Notes: generated by a model from the sequence alone, not told the origin. Counted from the stretch's first letter, positions 1 through 9,319 are shown. The stretch: DNA of 64,000 nucleotides from Nocardia sp. NRRL S-836 (GCF_001279525.1 NZ_LGDY01000150.1:62001-126000), one strand, 5' to 3'. Translations and numbers: made by a program.

Positions 1-573
1 CGCCGCCCCGCGGTACACCCGCAGCGGGCAGCGCAGCGGTGGCAGCGGTTCCGGTTCGAAGGAGTTGACCAGCGTGAGGTCCGCGCGCAGCATCGGCAGG
101 AAGTACTCCAGGAACAGCGGATCGAGCGCGGTCGCCGAGGGAAGGCCCTCGGAGCGCGTGATCAGCTCGCGCAGGCCTTCGTCGGTGGTCTCGCTGTACC
201 ACCGCGGCGAGCGCAGGCGGGTCGGCGCCGCGGCCGCTGCCACGACCAGGCCCCGCGGTTCCCGCGGCAGCCTGCGGCACAGCTCCCAGCCGACGATGCC
301 GCCCATGCTGTGGCCGAACACCACCAGCGGCAGGTCGTCGAGCCGCGCGAGCTCGGCGACCAGGACCGGCACCAGGGTGGCCATGTCCGTCAGCGGTGGC
401 TGCAGGCTCCGCGCGCCGCGGCCGGGCAGCTCCACCGCGACGACCTCGACCTCAGGTCCCAGGAGGGCGGGCCACCGCTGGTAGAGCTGAGCGGACCCGC
501 CACCGGGCGGTAAGCACAACAACCTCGCCTTTGCCCGCCCAGGTGGCGAGAAGCGCTGCAGCCATTCCGTCAC
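1..573 (-). CDS. Type II thioesterase, C-terminus cut off by window edge
   Basis: This is an alpha/beta-hydrolase of the NRPS/PKS editing thioesterase family. Such enzymes clear misprimed or stalled acyl groups from carrier proteins in the cytoplasm. Reading from a GTG at 573, the N-terminus has the family motif LCLPPGGGSAQLY near residue 20 and ELPGRGAR about 30 residues later. The nucleophile elbow FGHSMGG (GxSxG) follows. About 191 residues are present of the usual 240-260, so the Asp/His part of the triad lies outside the window. No ATG fits the frame near the start, so GTG was chosen. It is the first of two free-standing thioesterases here (the other is at 43293-44039). Family is clear; the exact start is less so. 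Confidence 0.85.
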   Translation of the reverse strand, partial: MTEWLQRFSPPGRAKARLLCLPPGGGSAQLYQRWPALLGPEVEVVAVELPGRGARSLQPPLTDMATLVPVLVAELARLDDLPLVVFGHSMGGIVGWELCRRLPREPRGLVVAAAAAPTRLRSPRWYSETTDEGLRELITRSEGLPSATALDPLFLEYFLPMLRADLTLVNSFEPEPLPPLRCPLRVYRGAA

Positions 574-636
574 GTGTCGAGACTCATCCGGTCCGGATGC
601 CCGGACAAGTCGGTGACGTTCCCGACAGGACCGCTG

Positions 637-1059
637 CTACAGCTCGAACTCCCCCGGCGCGAGGCTGCGGGCGAGGCAGAACTCGTTGCCCTCCGGGTCG
701 GCCAGCACCACCCAGGAACGGCCTTCGCCCTGCCCGACGTCCACAGTGGACGCGCCGAGCGCGAGCAGCCGGTCCAGCTCGGTCCGCTGGTCGCTGTCGA
801 TCGGGGCGATCTCGAAGTGCACCCGGTTCTTGCTGTTCTTGCCCTCGGGCACCTGGACGAAGGACATGCTCGGCACGGCGGGCCCGCGGCGCAGGTCGGC
901 GAGGCGTTCCGCGCCCGGCGCCTCGGGATCGGGGCCGATCTCGACCACGGTGCCGTTCTTGTCCTCGTAGACGACGTAACCCAGGACACCGCACCAGAAC
1001 TCGGCCAGCCGCCGCGGGTCCACGCTGTCGATCGTCGCCCATTCCAGCCTGCTCGTCAT
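637..1059 (-). CDS. VOC (glyoxalase/bleomycin-resistance-like) family protein
   Basis: A 140-residue protein of the vicinal oxygen chelate fold. The start chosen is the ATG that gives MTSRLEWATIDSVDP, because the longer reading (to 1101) adds an unlikely leader. Visible are the first beta-strand WATIDSVDPRRLAEFW, a central repeat with VHFEIAP, and the closing strand VVLADPEGNEFCLA, typical of actinobacterial small-molecule-binding VOC proteins. These bind, sequester or modify small molecules, and the substrate cannot be read from sequence. It lies between the thioesterase and the acylase on the same strand, in a place where a self-protection protein would be plausible, but this is inference. 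It could equally be a neighbouring housekeeping gene. Confidence 0.8.
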   Translation of the reverse strand: MTSRLEWATIDSVDPRRLAEFWCGVLGYVVYEDKNGTVVEIGPDPEAPGAERLADLRRGPAVPSMSFVQVPEGKNSKNRVHFEIAPIDSDQRTELDRLLALGASTVDVGQGEGRSWVVLADPEGNEFCLARSLAPGEFEL

Positions 1060-1114
1060 GTACCACGCCCTTGTCCGTCGATGTCCTTTGAGCTCGAACA
1101 CTGTCCCACAGAGC

Positions 1115-3685
1115 TCAGGCCGGTTTCAGGGTGAGGTGCTGTTGCGCGGCCGCCGTCACGGCCTCCCGGCTGAACGGCCACGCGGTGGTCTCACCGCGCT
1201 GCCACAGCGGCAGCTGGTCGTCGTAGTGCTCGTCGAACGCGTGGCCGGACGCGCCGGTGAGGTTGACCCACCGCGACGCGTCGACATCGGCCCAGTCCAC
1301 GACCATCCGCATGGACGGCACCCAGTTCACCTGGTAGGTCTTCTTGGCGTTCCAGCCGGTCGCGTTCACCGTGGCCGGTCCGCCCGCGACGCCGCCCGGC
1401 TCGCGGTTGAGCAGCCACTGGATCGGCGCGGGTCCGCTGCCCAGCGTCTGGTTCCGCACCGTCAGCTGGTGCAGGTCGCCCCACTTCCACGCGGCCGGGT
1501 CGGCGCCGAGGCGGTCGCGGAGCTCCTGGTTCGCGTCGTCCATGGCCGCGCGCAGCACGGCGTCGCGGCCGTTGAGGGAGCGCTTGGTGTTGTGCCAGAA
1601 GTCGTCGTCGGGGCGTTCCAGCAGAGTGCGGACGACCTCGAACCACTGGCCACCGCCGTCCACGTCGACCTTGGGCGCGCCGTTCGTCAGCTTGTCCACG
1701 AACATCAGCTGCAGCAGGTTGCGCCACACGGCGTTGAAGTAGGCGGCCGGGGCGGAGTCGGCGGGTTGCGCGAAGTCCCAGCCGCGCAGCAGGTCCCGCG
1801 CCTTGGTCGTGTCCCCCTCGACGGGCACCGCGAGCAGGTACGGGGTGAGGTTGGCGGCGTTGGCGTTGCGGGTGTCGAGCTGGATCCGCTGCATCGCCGC
1901 CGCGTCGAGCTTCCCGCCCTGCTTGATCAGGTCGGTGATCCGCTGGCTGCGGTTGCCGTCACCCCAGTCCTTGGTGATCAGGTGCGGGTACGACGGGTCG
2001 GTCACGGCGTTGTTGGCGTTCACGAAGTACCCGGCCGCGGGGTCCAGCGCGCTGGGCAGCTGCTCGAACGGGAGATAGCCGGCCCATTCGGTCGCGCTGG
2101 TCCAGCCGGGCACCGGGAACCGCCCGTCGCCCTGCTTGCGGACCGGGATGAGACCGGGCACCTGGTAGCCGATGTGCCCCTCCCGGTCGGCGTAGAGCAT
2201 GTTCTGCGCCGGTGCCGCGAACAGGGACGCGGCCTCGCGGAAGGAGCTCCAGTCGCGGGCGAGCGCCAGCTGGAACACCGCGTCCAGGGTCCTGGCCGGT
2301 TGCAGCGCGGTCCACTTGATCGCGACGGCGTGCTCACCGGCCTCGACCCCGGGCACCCGGCCCTGCGCGCCCGCGTTCTTCAGCCGCTCCACCACGTCCG
2401 ACAGCAACGGGCCGTGCCCGGTGGACCGGACCGTGATGGTGCGGGGTTCACCGCCCGCGACCTTGATGACCTCCTGCCTGGTCTCCAGGGGCTTCTGCAC
2501 GCCGTCGTACTCGTAGGTCGAGCCGGTGACGCGTTCCAGGTACAGGTCGGTGACCGCCGGGTCGAGGTTCGTCAGCCCCCACGAGACGTCCCGGTTGTGC
2601 CCGATGACCACACCGGGCATGCCGGAGAACGTGAAGCCGCTGACGTCGAACGGGCACTCCTGGCCGACCGAACGGCAGTGCAGGCCCATCTGGTACCAGA
2701 TGCTCGGCATCGCCGGCCCGAGGTGGGGATCGTTGGCCAGCAACGGCTTGCCCGACTTGGTCAGCTTGCCGGACACCACCCACGCGTTGGACCCGATGCC
2801 CTGGCCACGTGGCCCGAGGACGCCGTCCAGCGAGCTCGCGGCGTCGGCCGCGCTGTCCAGTGCCGCCGTGAAGGCCGCCTTCTCGGCACGTCCGGCGCTC
2901 TGCGGCACGGTCGCGTCGGAGGCGGCGGGCACGCTGGGTTCCCAGCGGCTGAAGTCGTACTCCGGGAACAGCCGCGCCACGGTGTCCGGAGGCAGGCTCG
3001 CGGACAGCATCGCGCGCCTGGTCTGGTAGGTGACCGTGCCGCTGAGGTCCCAGGCCATCGCCTTGAGCCAGGACACCGAGTCGACCGGTGTCCACTGCTC
3101 CGGCGTGTAGCCCGGTGTGATCAGCCCGAGGACCGCGTACTCGACGCTGAGCTCCGACCCGGTGTGGCCGGCCAGGTAGGCGTTCACGCCGTCGGCGTAG
3201 GCCTGCAGGTGCTCGCGCGTGCTCGCCGAGAGCATCCCGTACTCCTGCTCGGCGACCCGGCGCCAGCCCATCGTCCGCACGGTCGCGTCGACGGTCACCT
3301 GGTCCGCGCCGAACAGCTCGGACAGCCGCCCCGCGGTGATGTGGCGGCGGACGTCCATCTCCCAGAACCGGTCCTGCGCGTGCGTGTAGCCCTGCGCCAG
3401 GAACAGGTCGTGGGAGTTGTCGGCGTAGACCTGCGGCACGCCGTACCGGTCGCGCAGCACCTCGACGGGCGCGCGCAGACCCGGCACGGCCAGCTCGCCG
3501 TCGGTCGTCGGGAACGAGTTGCGGACCGTCCACGTGACGAACAGGCCGGCCGCGGAGGCCACCACGACCAGGACGACCACGAGGCACCACGCGGTGACGC
3601 GCAGCCAGCGCAGCCACTTCGATCTCGGCCGCGCGCGCGGGACGGCTTCGGTCACGGTGCCCGGGGTGCTCGACACATCTACCAC
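1115..3685 (-). CDS. Membrane-anchored penicillin acylase family (S45) Ntn-hydrolase
   Basis: An 856-residue precursor of the penicillin/acyl-homoserine-lactone acylase family, which cleaves amide-linked acyl groups. Residues about 27-50 form one hydrophobic segment after a basic stretch, so the enzyme is probably exported and anchored outside the membrane. The alpha-chain motif DRYGVPQVYADN is present (residues about 98-109). The autocatalytic site GIGSNAWVV puts the nucleophilic Ser at residue 299, which would become the N-terminus of the beta chain; ANDPHLG follows. It is divergent from the MFS exporter at 3774, with 88 bp between. Because this cluster also has a fatty acyl-AMP ligase that would acylate the peptide (54168), the acylase may remove that acyl group after export, as PvdQ-like enzymes do. 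That role is inferred; the family call is firm. Start is GTG and may lie three codons later. Confidence 0.9.
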   Translation of the reverse strand: MVDVSSTPGTVTEAVPRARPRSKWLRWLRVTAWCLVVVLVVVASAAGLFVTWTVRNSFPTTDGELAVPGLRAPVEVLRDRYGVPQVYADNSHDLFLAQGYTHAQDRFWEMDVRRHITAGRLSELFGADQVTVDATVRTMGWRRVAEQEYGMLSASTREHLQAYADGVNAYLAGHTGSELSVEYAVLGLITPGYTPEQWTPVDSVSWLKAMAWDLSGTVTYQTRRAMLSASLPPDTVARLFPEYDFSRWEPSVPAASDATVPQSAGRAEKAAFTAALDSAADAASSLDGVLGPRGQGIGSNAWVVSGKLTKSGKPLLANDPHLGPAMPSIWYQMGLHCRSVGQECPFDVSGFTFSGMPGVVIGHNRDVSWGLTNLDPAVTDLYLERVTGSTYEYDGVQKPLETRQEVIKVAGGEPRTITVRSTGHGPLLSDVVERLKNAGAQGRVPGVEAGEHAVAIKWTALQPARTLDAVFQLALARDWSSFREAASLFAAPAQNMLYADREGHIGYQVPGLIPVRKQGDGRFPVPGWTSATEWAGYLPFEQLPSALDPAAGYFVNANNAVTDPSYPHLITKDWGDGNRSQRITDLIKQGGKLDAAAMQRIQLDTRNANAANLTPYLLAVPVEGDTTKARDLLRGWDFAQPADSAPAAYFNAVWRNLLQLMFVDKLTNGAPKVDVDGGGQWFEVVRTLLERPDDDFWHNTKRSLNGRDAVLRAAMDDANQELRDRLGADPAAWKWGDLHQLTVRNQTLGSGPAPIQWLLNREPGGVAGGPATVNATGWNAKKTYQVNWVPSMRMVVDWADVDASRWVNLTGASGHAFDEHYDDQLPLWQRGETTAWPFSREAVTAAAQQHLTLKPA

Positions 3686-3722
3686 CCGTGGAGCATCGCC
3701 GTGTTCGCGCGCCGGGCAAAGT

Positions 3723-3740
3723 GAGGGGTTCTCCCGACTT
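3723..3740 (+). promoter_or_regulatory. Recurrent dyad motif, site 1 (between acylase and MFS exporter)
   Basis: The sequence GAGGGGTTCTCCCGACTT lies in the 88-bp gap between the divergent acylase and exporter genes, 33 bp before the exporter start. It is one of six look-alike 18-mers in the window (others begin at 14478, 15316, 21476, 32828 and 52760) sharing AGGGG on the left and CC-G-ACT on the right. It was found by eye with no statistics. The palindromic core resembles boxes bound by LuxR-type regulators such as PimM, and two LuxR regulators are encoded here. Confidence 0.35.
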
Positions 3741-3773
3741 CACCGGTGTCCGCGCTGCTGACACGCTCGCGGC

Positions 3774-5006
3774 GTGGTCACCGACACCGCAGTGCGCCCA
3801 GGAACCGGCCGCGACTTCCGCCGGTTCTGGACCGGCGACGTGGTCTCCCAGTTCGGCTCCCGGATCACCGAGTTCGTGCTGCCGCTGCTGGTCGTGACCA
3901 CCTTGGACGGGTCGGGCACGCAGGTCGGCCTGTTGCAGGGCCTGTACCTGTGCCCGTTCTTCCTGTTGCCGCTGCTGGCGGGTGTCTGGCTGGAGCGGCG
4001 CACGAAGCGGCCGGTCATGATCGCCGCGGACCTCGTCCGGTTCGTGCTCGTCATGGCCGTGCCGGTGCTGGCCCTGCTCGGCATGCTGACGTTGCCGCTG
4101 CTGTACGTGATCGCGGTGCTCGGCGGCGCCATGACGGTCCTCTACGACATCGCGGCGACCAGCTACCTGCCCCTGCTCGTCCAAGGCGAGGCGCTCGCGT
4201 CGGCCAACAGCAGGGTCCTGGCGGGCCAGGCCGCGGGCGCGACCGGTGGGCCAGGACTCGCGGGCTGGCTCAGCGGCCTGTTCGGCCCGGCCGCGACCCT
4301 CGTGTTCGACGGGTTGTCGTACCTGACCTCGGCGAACGCGTTGCTGCTGATCCGCCACCGCGAGCAGGTCCCGCCCCGGTCGCGGCGCAACCTCCGGCGT
4401 GAGGTGGCCGAAGGGCTGCGGGCGGTGCTGGACAACCCGCCGGTGCGGGCGTTCGCCGTCCACGCCGGGATCTACAACGCGGCCACCGCGATGACGACCG
4501 TGGCGTTCCTGATCTACTTCGTGCGCGAGCTCGGGCACAGCCCGGCCGCGTACGGACTGATCATGCTGTGCGGCGGGCTCGGCGGCATCTGCGGCGCGCT
4601 GACCGCTCCCGCGCTGATCAGGCGGCTCGGCTACGGGCGCTCGATGCTGGTCGTGCTCGTGTTCTCCACGTGGCCGTACTTCCTGCTGCCGCTGGCCGGT
4701 GGTGGTCAGCTGGACGTGGCGCAGTGCGGCCTGGCCTACTTCCTCGGCTCGGCCGGGGCCGCGGGCGGGACCGTCGTCGCGTTGACCGTGCGGCAGAAGA
4801 CCACACCGCCCGAGCTGCTCGCGCGGATGAACGCCAGCTACCGGCTGTTCGCGTTCGGCATGCTGTCGCTGGGTTCCGTGGTCGCGGGCTTCCTGGTCGA
4901 CGGGGTCGGCGCACGCACCACGCTGGTCATCGCGCCCGCGCTGCTGCTGGTCTCCGCGCTCCCCGCGGCCAGCCGGCCGATCCGCACGATCCGCCACCTG
5001 GACTGA
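3774..5006 (+). CDS. MFS transporter, probable product exporter
   Basis: A 410-residue integral membrane protein of the major facilitator superfamily, in the MFS_3 drug-exporter branch. About 10-12 hydrophobic helices can be traced, beginning with RITEFVLPLLVVTTL. The loop after helix 2 carries LERRTKRPVMIAADLVR, the motif A position between helices 2 and 3. The second half begins around residue 215 with FAVHAGIYNAATAMTTVAF. It would use proton motive force to expel a small molecule, most simply the cluster product. The GTG start is read immediately after the site-1 motif, and the ribosome site is weak. It converges with the M20 gene, and a strong hairpin lies between them. Confidence 0.88.
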   Translation: MVTDTAVRPGTGRDFRRFWTGDVVSQFGSRITEFVLPLLVVTTLDGSGTQVGLLQGLYLCPFFLLPLLAGVWLERRTKRPVMIAADLVRFVLVMAVPVLALLGMLTLPLLYVIAVLGGAMTVLYDIAATSYLPLLVQGEALASANSRVLAGQAAGATGGPGLAGWLSGLFGPAATLVFDGLSYLTSANALLLIRHREQVPPRSRRNLRREVAEGLRAVLDNPPVRAFAVHAGIYNAATAMTTVAFLIYFVRELGHSPAAYGLIMLCGGLGGICGALTAPALIRRLGYGRSMLVVLVFSTWPYFLLPLAGGGQLDVAQCGLAYFLGSAGAAGGTVVALTVRQKTTPPELLARMNASYRLFAFGMLSLGSVVAGFLVDGVGARTTLVIAPALLLVSALPAASRPIRTIRHLD

Positions 5007-5044
5007 CGGGAGGGCGGCCCGGCGCACCGGGCCGCCCTCCCGTC
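5005..5044. terminator. Bidirectional hairpin terminator
   Basis: A perfect 18-bp inverted repeat: left arm 5005-5022 (starts GACGGGAGGG), four-base loop CGCA, right arm 5027-5044. It begins on the stop codon of the exporter and ends 5 bp before the stop of the convergent M20 gene, so it can serve both. There is no long T-tract, as is usual in high-GC actinomycetes. Confidence 0.85.
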
Positions 5045-5048
5045 ACGA

Positions 5049-6383
5049 TCAGCGGTAGGAACGCAGCAGCTCGGTGAGGCAGCCCGTGCCGAACTCCAGG
5101 GCGTCGAGCGGAACGCGTTCGTCGACCGTGTGCAGCAGGCCGCGGTAGTCGGTGCCCGCCGGGAGCTTCAGCGGGAGCCAGCCGTAGCAGCGGATCCCGA
5201 GCTGGGCGAACAGGCGTGCGTCGGTCGAGGCCGGCGAAACCATGGGCAGCGGAACCGCGTCCGGGTCGGCCTTGGCGAGGATGTCCGCCATGGTGTCGTA
5301 GAAACCGCCGAACTCCGGCTGGCGGATCCGCTCCGGCCGGACCATCGAGCCCTCCAGCAGCAGCTCGTGCTCGAAGTCCTCGCCCACGAGGTGCCGGAGC
5401 TCGCCGACGAAGTCCTCGACGGTGTACCCGCCCGGCAGGATCCGGCCGTCCAGGTCGACGGTGATCTCGCTGGGCACGACGTTGATCTTCTCGGTCGTGC
5501 GGACGATCGTGGGGTTCGCGGTGTGCCGCAGCACGGAGTCCAGCCGCAGTGCCTCCCGCTGCGGGAGGCCGTCCGGGCGGGGGTCACCGGTCTGGTCCTC
5601 CCGGTAGCGGGTCACCTGCTCGGACAGCGGGGCCGGCAACGCGCCCGCGAGGACCTCCAGCATGCGGTCCGCGGCCGAGGTCTGGTGCCGTGGCATCCGG
5701 GTTCCGGTCAGCGTGCCGAGCAGCCGGCCCAGCCGCGCCATCGGCGAGTCCGGCGGCGCCAGCCGCGAGCCGTGACCGCCCGGACCGCGCAGCGTCACGC
5801 GCAGCCAGCAGGCGCGTTTCTCGGCGACCACGATCGGGTGGAACCGGTGACCGGGCAGGTCGATGCCGGCCCCGCCCTCCTCACCGATCGCGTACTCGAC
5901 GCCGTCGAACAGCTCCGGGTGCTCGTTGACGAGGTACCGCGCGCCGACCGCGCTGCCCGCTTCCTCGTCGGCGACCACGGCCAGCACGACGTCACCCGCG
6001 GGGCGCTCCCCCGCGGCCGCCAGCCGCGACAGGGCGGACAGCATCATCGCCAGCCCGCCCTTCATGTCGATCGCGCCCCGGCCCCAGACGTGCCCGTCGA
6101 CGATCCGCGCCTCGAACGGCGGGTGCGTCCACTGCTGGCCGTCCACCGGCACGACGTCGGAGTGCGCGTGCAGCAGCAACGGCGGTGCCTCGCCGCGGCC
6201 GGGGAACCGCGCGACCAGGTTCAGCCGCTCCGGGTCCGGGCCGAGCACCTTCAGGTCCACGTCCACGCCTGCGAGCAGCCGACGCAGGTGGTCGACGACG
6301 GCGGTCTCCGCGCCGGGCGGGTTGGTGGTGTCGATCCTGATCAGGTCCCGCAGCAGCGGTACCGGTTCGTTGGCGAACGACAT
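5049..6383 (-). CDS. M20 family metallohydrolase
   Basis: A 444-residue member of the M20 (ArgE/DapE/CPG2) dinuclear zinc family, which hydrolyses amides or peptides in the cytoplasm. The start is ATG (MSFANEPVPLL) with AAGGA about 10 bases upstream; a longer frame has no support. Visible are the metal motifs LLLHAHSDVVPVDG (His, Asp) and GRGAIDMKGG, then DEEAGSAVGARYLV with the catalytic Glu-Glu. The dimerisation domain follows around residue 190. It is last in the operon behind CysNC, 19 bp downstream. It is distinct from the LysK-like M20 protein at 27815. In this setting it could trim or deprotect a peptide intermediate, but the substrate is unknown. Confidence 0.88.
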   Translation of the reverse strand: MSFANEPVPLLRDLIRIDTTNPPGAETAVVDHLRRLLAGVDVDLKVLGPDPERLNLVARFPGRGEAPPLLLHAHSDVVPVDGQQWTHPPFEARIVDGHVWGRGAIDMKGGLAMMLSALSRLAAAGERPAGDVVLAVVADEEAGSAVGARYLVNEHPELFDGVEYAIGEEGGAGIDLPGHRFHPIVVAEKRACWLRVTLRGPGGHGSRLAPPDSPMARLGRLLGTLTGTRMPRHQTSAADRMLEVLAGALPAPLSEQVTRYREDQTGDPRPDGLPQREALRLDSVLRHTANPTIVRTTEKINVVPSEITVDLDGRILPGGYTVEDFVGELRHLVGEDFEHELLLEGSMVRPERIRQPEFGGFYDTMADILAKADPDAVPLPMVSPASTDARLFAQLGIRCYGWLPLKLPAGTDYRGLLHTVDERVPLDALEFGTGCLTELLRSYR

Positions 6384-6402
6384 GCAGGTCCGTCCTTCTT
6401 CG

Positions 6403-8205
6403 TCAGGTGAGCAGGGCGACCACGCGTGCGGCCAGCGCCCGGACGTCGCCGTCGTCGGGCCGCAGCACCAGCTCGGGGTGCTCAGGCGGCTCGTACGGGT
6501 CGTCCACGCCGGTGAACCCGGTGATCTCGCCACGGCGGGCGCGCGCGTACATGCCCTTGGGGTCGCGGGACTCGCACACCTCGACTGGGGTGTCGACGTG
6601 CACCTCCCGGAACGACAGCCCGGTGTCGGCGTGCCTGGCCCGCACCCGGTCGCGGTCGGCCCGGTACGGGCTGATCAGCGCGACGATCGCGACCACGCCC
6701 GCGTCGGCGAACAGCCGGGCCACCTCGCCGACCCTGCGGACGTTCTCCGCCCGGTCCTGCGCGCTGAACCCGAGGTCCGAGTTCAGGCCGTGCCGCAGGT
6801 TGTCGCCGTCGAGCAGGTAGGCGGGCCGGCCGGCCGCGACCAGCAGGCGCTCGACCTCCGCCGCGATCGTGGACTTGCCCGCGGCCGACAGCCCGGTCAG
6901 CCAGACCGTGCAGCCCGGCGTCGCACGCGCCACCTCGGTCCGGTGCCACACGACGGTGGGTGCGGCGGGGCGCAGGATCATGCCGGCGCCGACGGTGTCG
7001 TTCGTGGCCTCGTCGATCAGCACGAAGCTGCCGGTCGCCCGGTTGTGCCGGTAGACGTCGTAGGCCAGCGGGGCGTGGGTGTGCAGCGTGACGCGGCCGA
7101 TCTCGTTGAGGGACAACGACGCCGCGGACTCGTCGCGGTGCAGGGTGGTGATGTCCAGCCGGTAGCGCAGGACCTGCACCGTGGCGCGGACCTCCTGCGT
7201 GGTGTGCTGGACGAGCAGCCGTGAGCCGAGCGAGAGCGCGGACCGGTCGCCGAGCCAGCAGACCATGGCCTCGACGTCCCTGCCGACCTCTGGCCGGTTG
7301 CCAGGCTTGCAGATCAGGTCGCCGCGCCGCACGTCCACGTCGTCGGCCAGCCGCACGGTGACCGCCTGGGGCGCGAACGCGTACGGCGACGGCTCACCGC
7401 CGGGCCGGTGGATGGCCGAGATGGTCGAGGTGACGCCGGAGGGCAGCACGACGACCTCGTCGCCGGGCCGAAAGGTGCCGCCGCTGACGGTGCCCGCGTA
7501 GCCGCGGAACTCGCCGTGGCGCACCACGTACTGCACGGGCAGCCGGGCGTCGACCAGGTTGCGGTCGGACGCGATGTGCACGTTCTCCAGGTGGTGCAGC
7601 AGCGGAGTGCCCTCGTACCAGGGCATCTGCGTGCTCCGCTGCACGACGTTGTCGCCGTGCAGCGCCGAGACCGGGATGAACGTGACGTCCCGGACGTCGA
7701 GCCTGGACGCGAACTGCTCGAACTCCGCGCGGATCCGCGCGAACCGCTCCGCCGACCAGTCGACCAGGTCCATCTTGTTCACGCACACCACCAGGTGCGG
7801 GATGCCCAGCAGACCGGCGATGAACGCGTGCCTGCGGGACTGGTCGAGCAGGCCCTTGCGCGCGTCCACCAGGACCAGCGCGAGGTCCGCCGTGGACGCG
7901 CCCGTGACCATGTTGCGCGTGTACTGCAGGTGACCGGGGGTGTCGGCGATGATGAACCGGCGCCGGGGCGTGGCGAAGTGCCGGTAGGCCACGTCGATGG
8001 TGATGCCCTGCTCGCGTTCGGCGCGCAGGCCGTCGGTCAGCAGGGCCAGGTCCATGACCGTGCCGCGGGCCTCGCTGGCGCGTTCGATCGACGCCAGCTG
8101 GTCGGCGAAGATCGCCTTCACGTCGTAGAGCAGCCGCCCGATCAGGGTCGACTTGCCGTCGTCCACGCTGCCTGCCGTGGCCAGCCGCAACAGCTGGGGG
8201 TCCAT
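6403..8205 (-). CDS. cysNC: Bifunctional sulfate adenylyltransferase subunit 1 / APS kinase
   Basis: A 600-residue fusion. The N-terminal GTPase half (CysN) drives ATP sulfurylase with CysD: P-loop GSVDDGKSTLIGRLL near residue 12, then DTPGHLQYTRNMV and NKMDLVDW. EF-Tu-like beta-barrels follow. The C-terminal APS kinase half starts near residue 425 with its own P-loop LTGLSAAGKSTIAAEVE and phosphorylates adenylylsulfate to PAPS. The start ATG overlaps the CysD stop by one base (TGATG), which also discards a much longer upstream reading. There is no PAPS reductase or sulfite reductase beside it, so its output here is more likely the sulfotransferase donor than cysteine. This matches the PAPS-dependent enzyme at 20713-21420. 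Confidence 0.95.
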   Translation of the reverse strand: MDPQLLRLATAGSVDDGKSTLIGRLLYDVKAIFADQLASIERASEARGTVMDLALLTDGLRAEREQGITIDVAYRHFATPRRRFIIADTPGHLQYTRNMVTGASTADLALVLVDARKGLLDQSRRHAFIAGLLGIPHLVVCVNKMDLVDWSAERFARIRAEFEQFASRLDVRDVTFIPVSALHGDNVVQRSTQMPWYEGTPLLHHLENVHIASDRNLVDARLPVQYVVRHGEFRGYAGTVSGGTFRPGDEVVVLPSGVTSTISAIHRPGGEPSPYAFAPQAVTVRLADDVDVRRGDLICKPGNRPEVGRDVEAMVCWLGDRSALSLGSRLLVQHTTQEVRATVQVLRYRLDITTLHRDESAASLSLNEIGRVTLHTHAPLAYDVYRHNRATGSFVLIDEATNDTVGAGMILRPAAPTVVWHRTEVARATPGCTVWLTGLSAAGKSTIAAEVERLLVAAGRPAYLLDGDNLRHGLNSDLGFSAQDRAENVRRVGEVARLFADAGVVAIVALISPYRADRDRVRARHADTGLSFREVHVDTPVEVCESRDPKGMYARARRGEITGFTGVDDPYEPPEHPELVLRPDDGDVRALAARVVALLT

Positions 8206-9113
8206 CAGAAGTACCCCTCCCGTTTGCGATCCTCCATGCCCGCTTCGGAGATCCGGTCGTCGGCCCGCGTCGCGCCGCGCTCGGTCACGCGGCTGACCTC
8301 GGTCTCCGCGACCACCGCGGCCGGAGTGTCCGCTGTGGATTCCACGCAGCCGGTGCAGGTGGCGTCGCCGACCGTGCGGAACCGGACCGTGGCCTCGTAC
8401 GGCCGCTCCCCCGCTTCCAGCCGCAGGAACCTGCTCTGCGCCAGCAGCATCCCGTCGCGTTCGACCACCGTGCGGCGGTGGGCGTAGTAGAGCGACGGCA
8501 GGTCGATGCCCTCGCGGGCGATGTAGGACCAGATGTCCAGCTCGGTCCAGTTCGACAGCGGGAACACCCGCAGGTGCTCGCCCCTGCGGTGGCGGGCGTT
8601 GTAGAGGTTCCACAGCTCGGGCCGCTGGTTGCGGGGGTCCCACTGGCCGTGGTCGTCACGCAGGCTGAAGACGCGTTCCTTGGCACGCGCCTTCTCCTCG
8701 TCGCGGCGGGCACCGCCGAACAGCGCGCCGAACCGGTGTTCCGCGGTCGTCCGCAGCAGGGTCGTGGTCTGCAGGCGGTTGCGGCCGCCCGGCCCCTCCA
8801 CCACGCGACCGGCGTCGATGTCGTCCTGGACCCGGCCCACCACGAGCCGCACGCCGGTCCGGCGCACGACCTCGTCGCGGAACTCGACCACCTCGTCGAA
8901 GTTGTGCCCGGTGTCGATGTGCACCACGGGGAACGGTGGCGGCGCCGGCCAGAACGCCTTGACCGCCACGTGCAGCATCACCATGGAGTCCTTGCCGCCG
9001 GAGAACAGCAGCGCCGGCCGCTCGACGGTCGCGACCACCTCGCGCAGGACGTGCACCGCCTCGGCTTCGACCGCGTCCAGGTGCGACAGCACGTAGTCCT
9101 CCGCGACGGCCAC
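8205..9113 (-). CDS. cysD: Sulfate adenylyltransferase subunit 2
   Basis: A 302-residue ATP pyrophosphatase-fold subunit that joins sulfate to ATP, giving adenylylsulfate, with CysN as GTPase partner. The PP-loop is ALLFSGGKDSMVMLH near residue 35. PVVHIDTGHNFDEVVEFRD, LSNWTELDIWSYI and the C-terminal Cys-containing segment DATCTGCVEST are typical. The start is GTG at 9113, overlapping the MbtH stop (TAGTG), so translation is probably coupled to MbtH and CysNC. Placing PAPS synthesis inside the NRPS operon argues for a dedicated sulfate supply. Confidence 0.95.
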   Translation of the reverse strand: MAVAEDYVLSHLDAVEAEAVHVLREVVATVERPALLFSGGKDSMVMLHVAVKAFWPAPPPFPVVHIDTGHNFDEVVEFRDEVVRRTGVRLVVGRVQDDIDAGRVVEGPGGRNRLQTTTLLRTTAEHRFGALFGGARRDEEKARAKERVFSLRDDHGQWDPRNQRPELWNLYNARHRRGEHLRVFPLSNWTELDIWSYIAREGIDLPSLYYAHRRTVVERDGMLLAQSRFLRLEAGERPYEATVRFRTVGDATCTGCVESTADTPAAVVAETEVSRVTERGATRADDRISEAGMEDRKREGYF

Positions 9114-9319
9114 TACACCCCCATCGCGCGGCGCAGGCTCAACGGCCGCATGTCCGTCCAGACGGTCTCCACGTGCGCGAGGCACTCGCTCTTGGTCCCG
9201 GTGACGCCGACCTCGCGCCACCCGGACGGCACGTCGCGGTACGTCGGCCAGATCGAGTACTGCTCCTCGTGGTTGACCACCACGGTGAAGCGGGTGCCGT
9301 CCTCGTCCTCGTCACGCAT
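9113..9319 (-). CDS. mbtH: MbtH-like protein, adenylation-domain partner
   Basis: A 68-residue protein with the MbtH fold; these proteins bind NRPS A domains and raise their solubility and activity. Conserved features are [13 protein letters not shown] near residue 11, then VPSGWREVG, then the terminal [10 protein letters not shown]. Of two adjacent ATGs, the second (MRDEDEDG) was chosen because GGAGG lies six bases before it, while the first abuts that site. It starts inside the end of the NRPS gene (7-base overlap) and is the only MbtH in the window, so it may serve all the modules. Confidence 0.95.
   Translation of the reverse strand: MRDEDEDGTRFTVVVNHEEQYSIWPTYRDVPSGWREVGVTGTKSECLAHVETVWTDMRPLSLRRAMGV

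Noticed and set aside
1058..3724. An 888-codon plus-strand frame opposite the acylase
   Set aside because: The opposite strand has the full Ntn-hydrolase with its GSNAW site; this frame has no recognisable motif.
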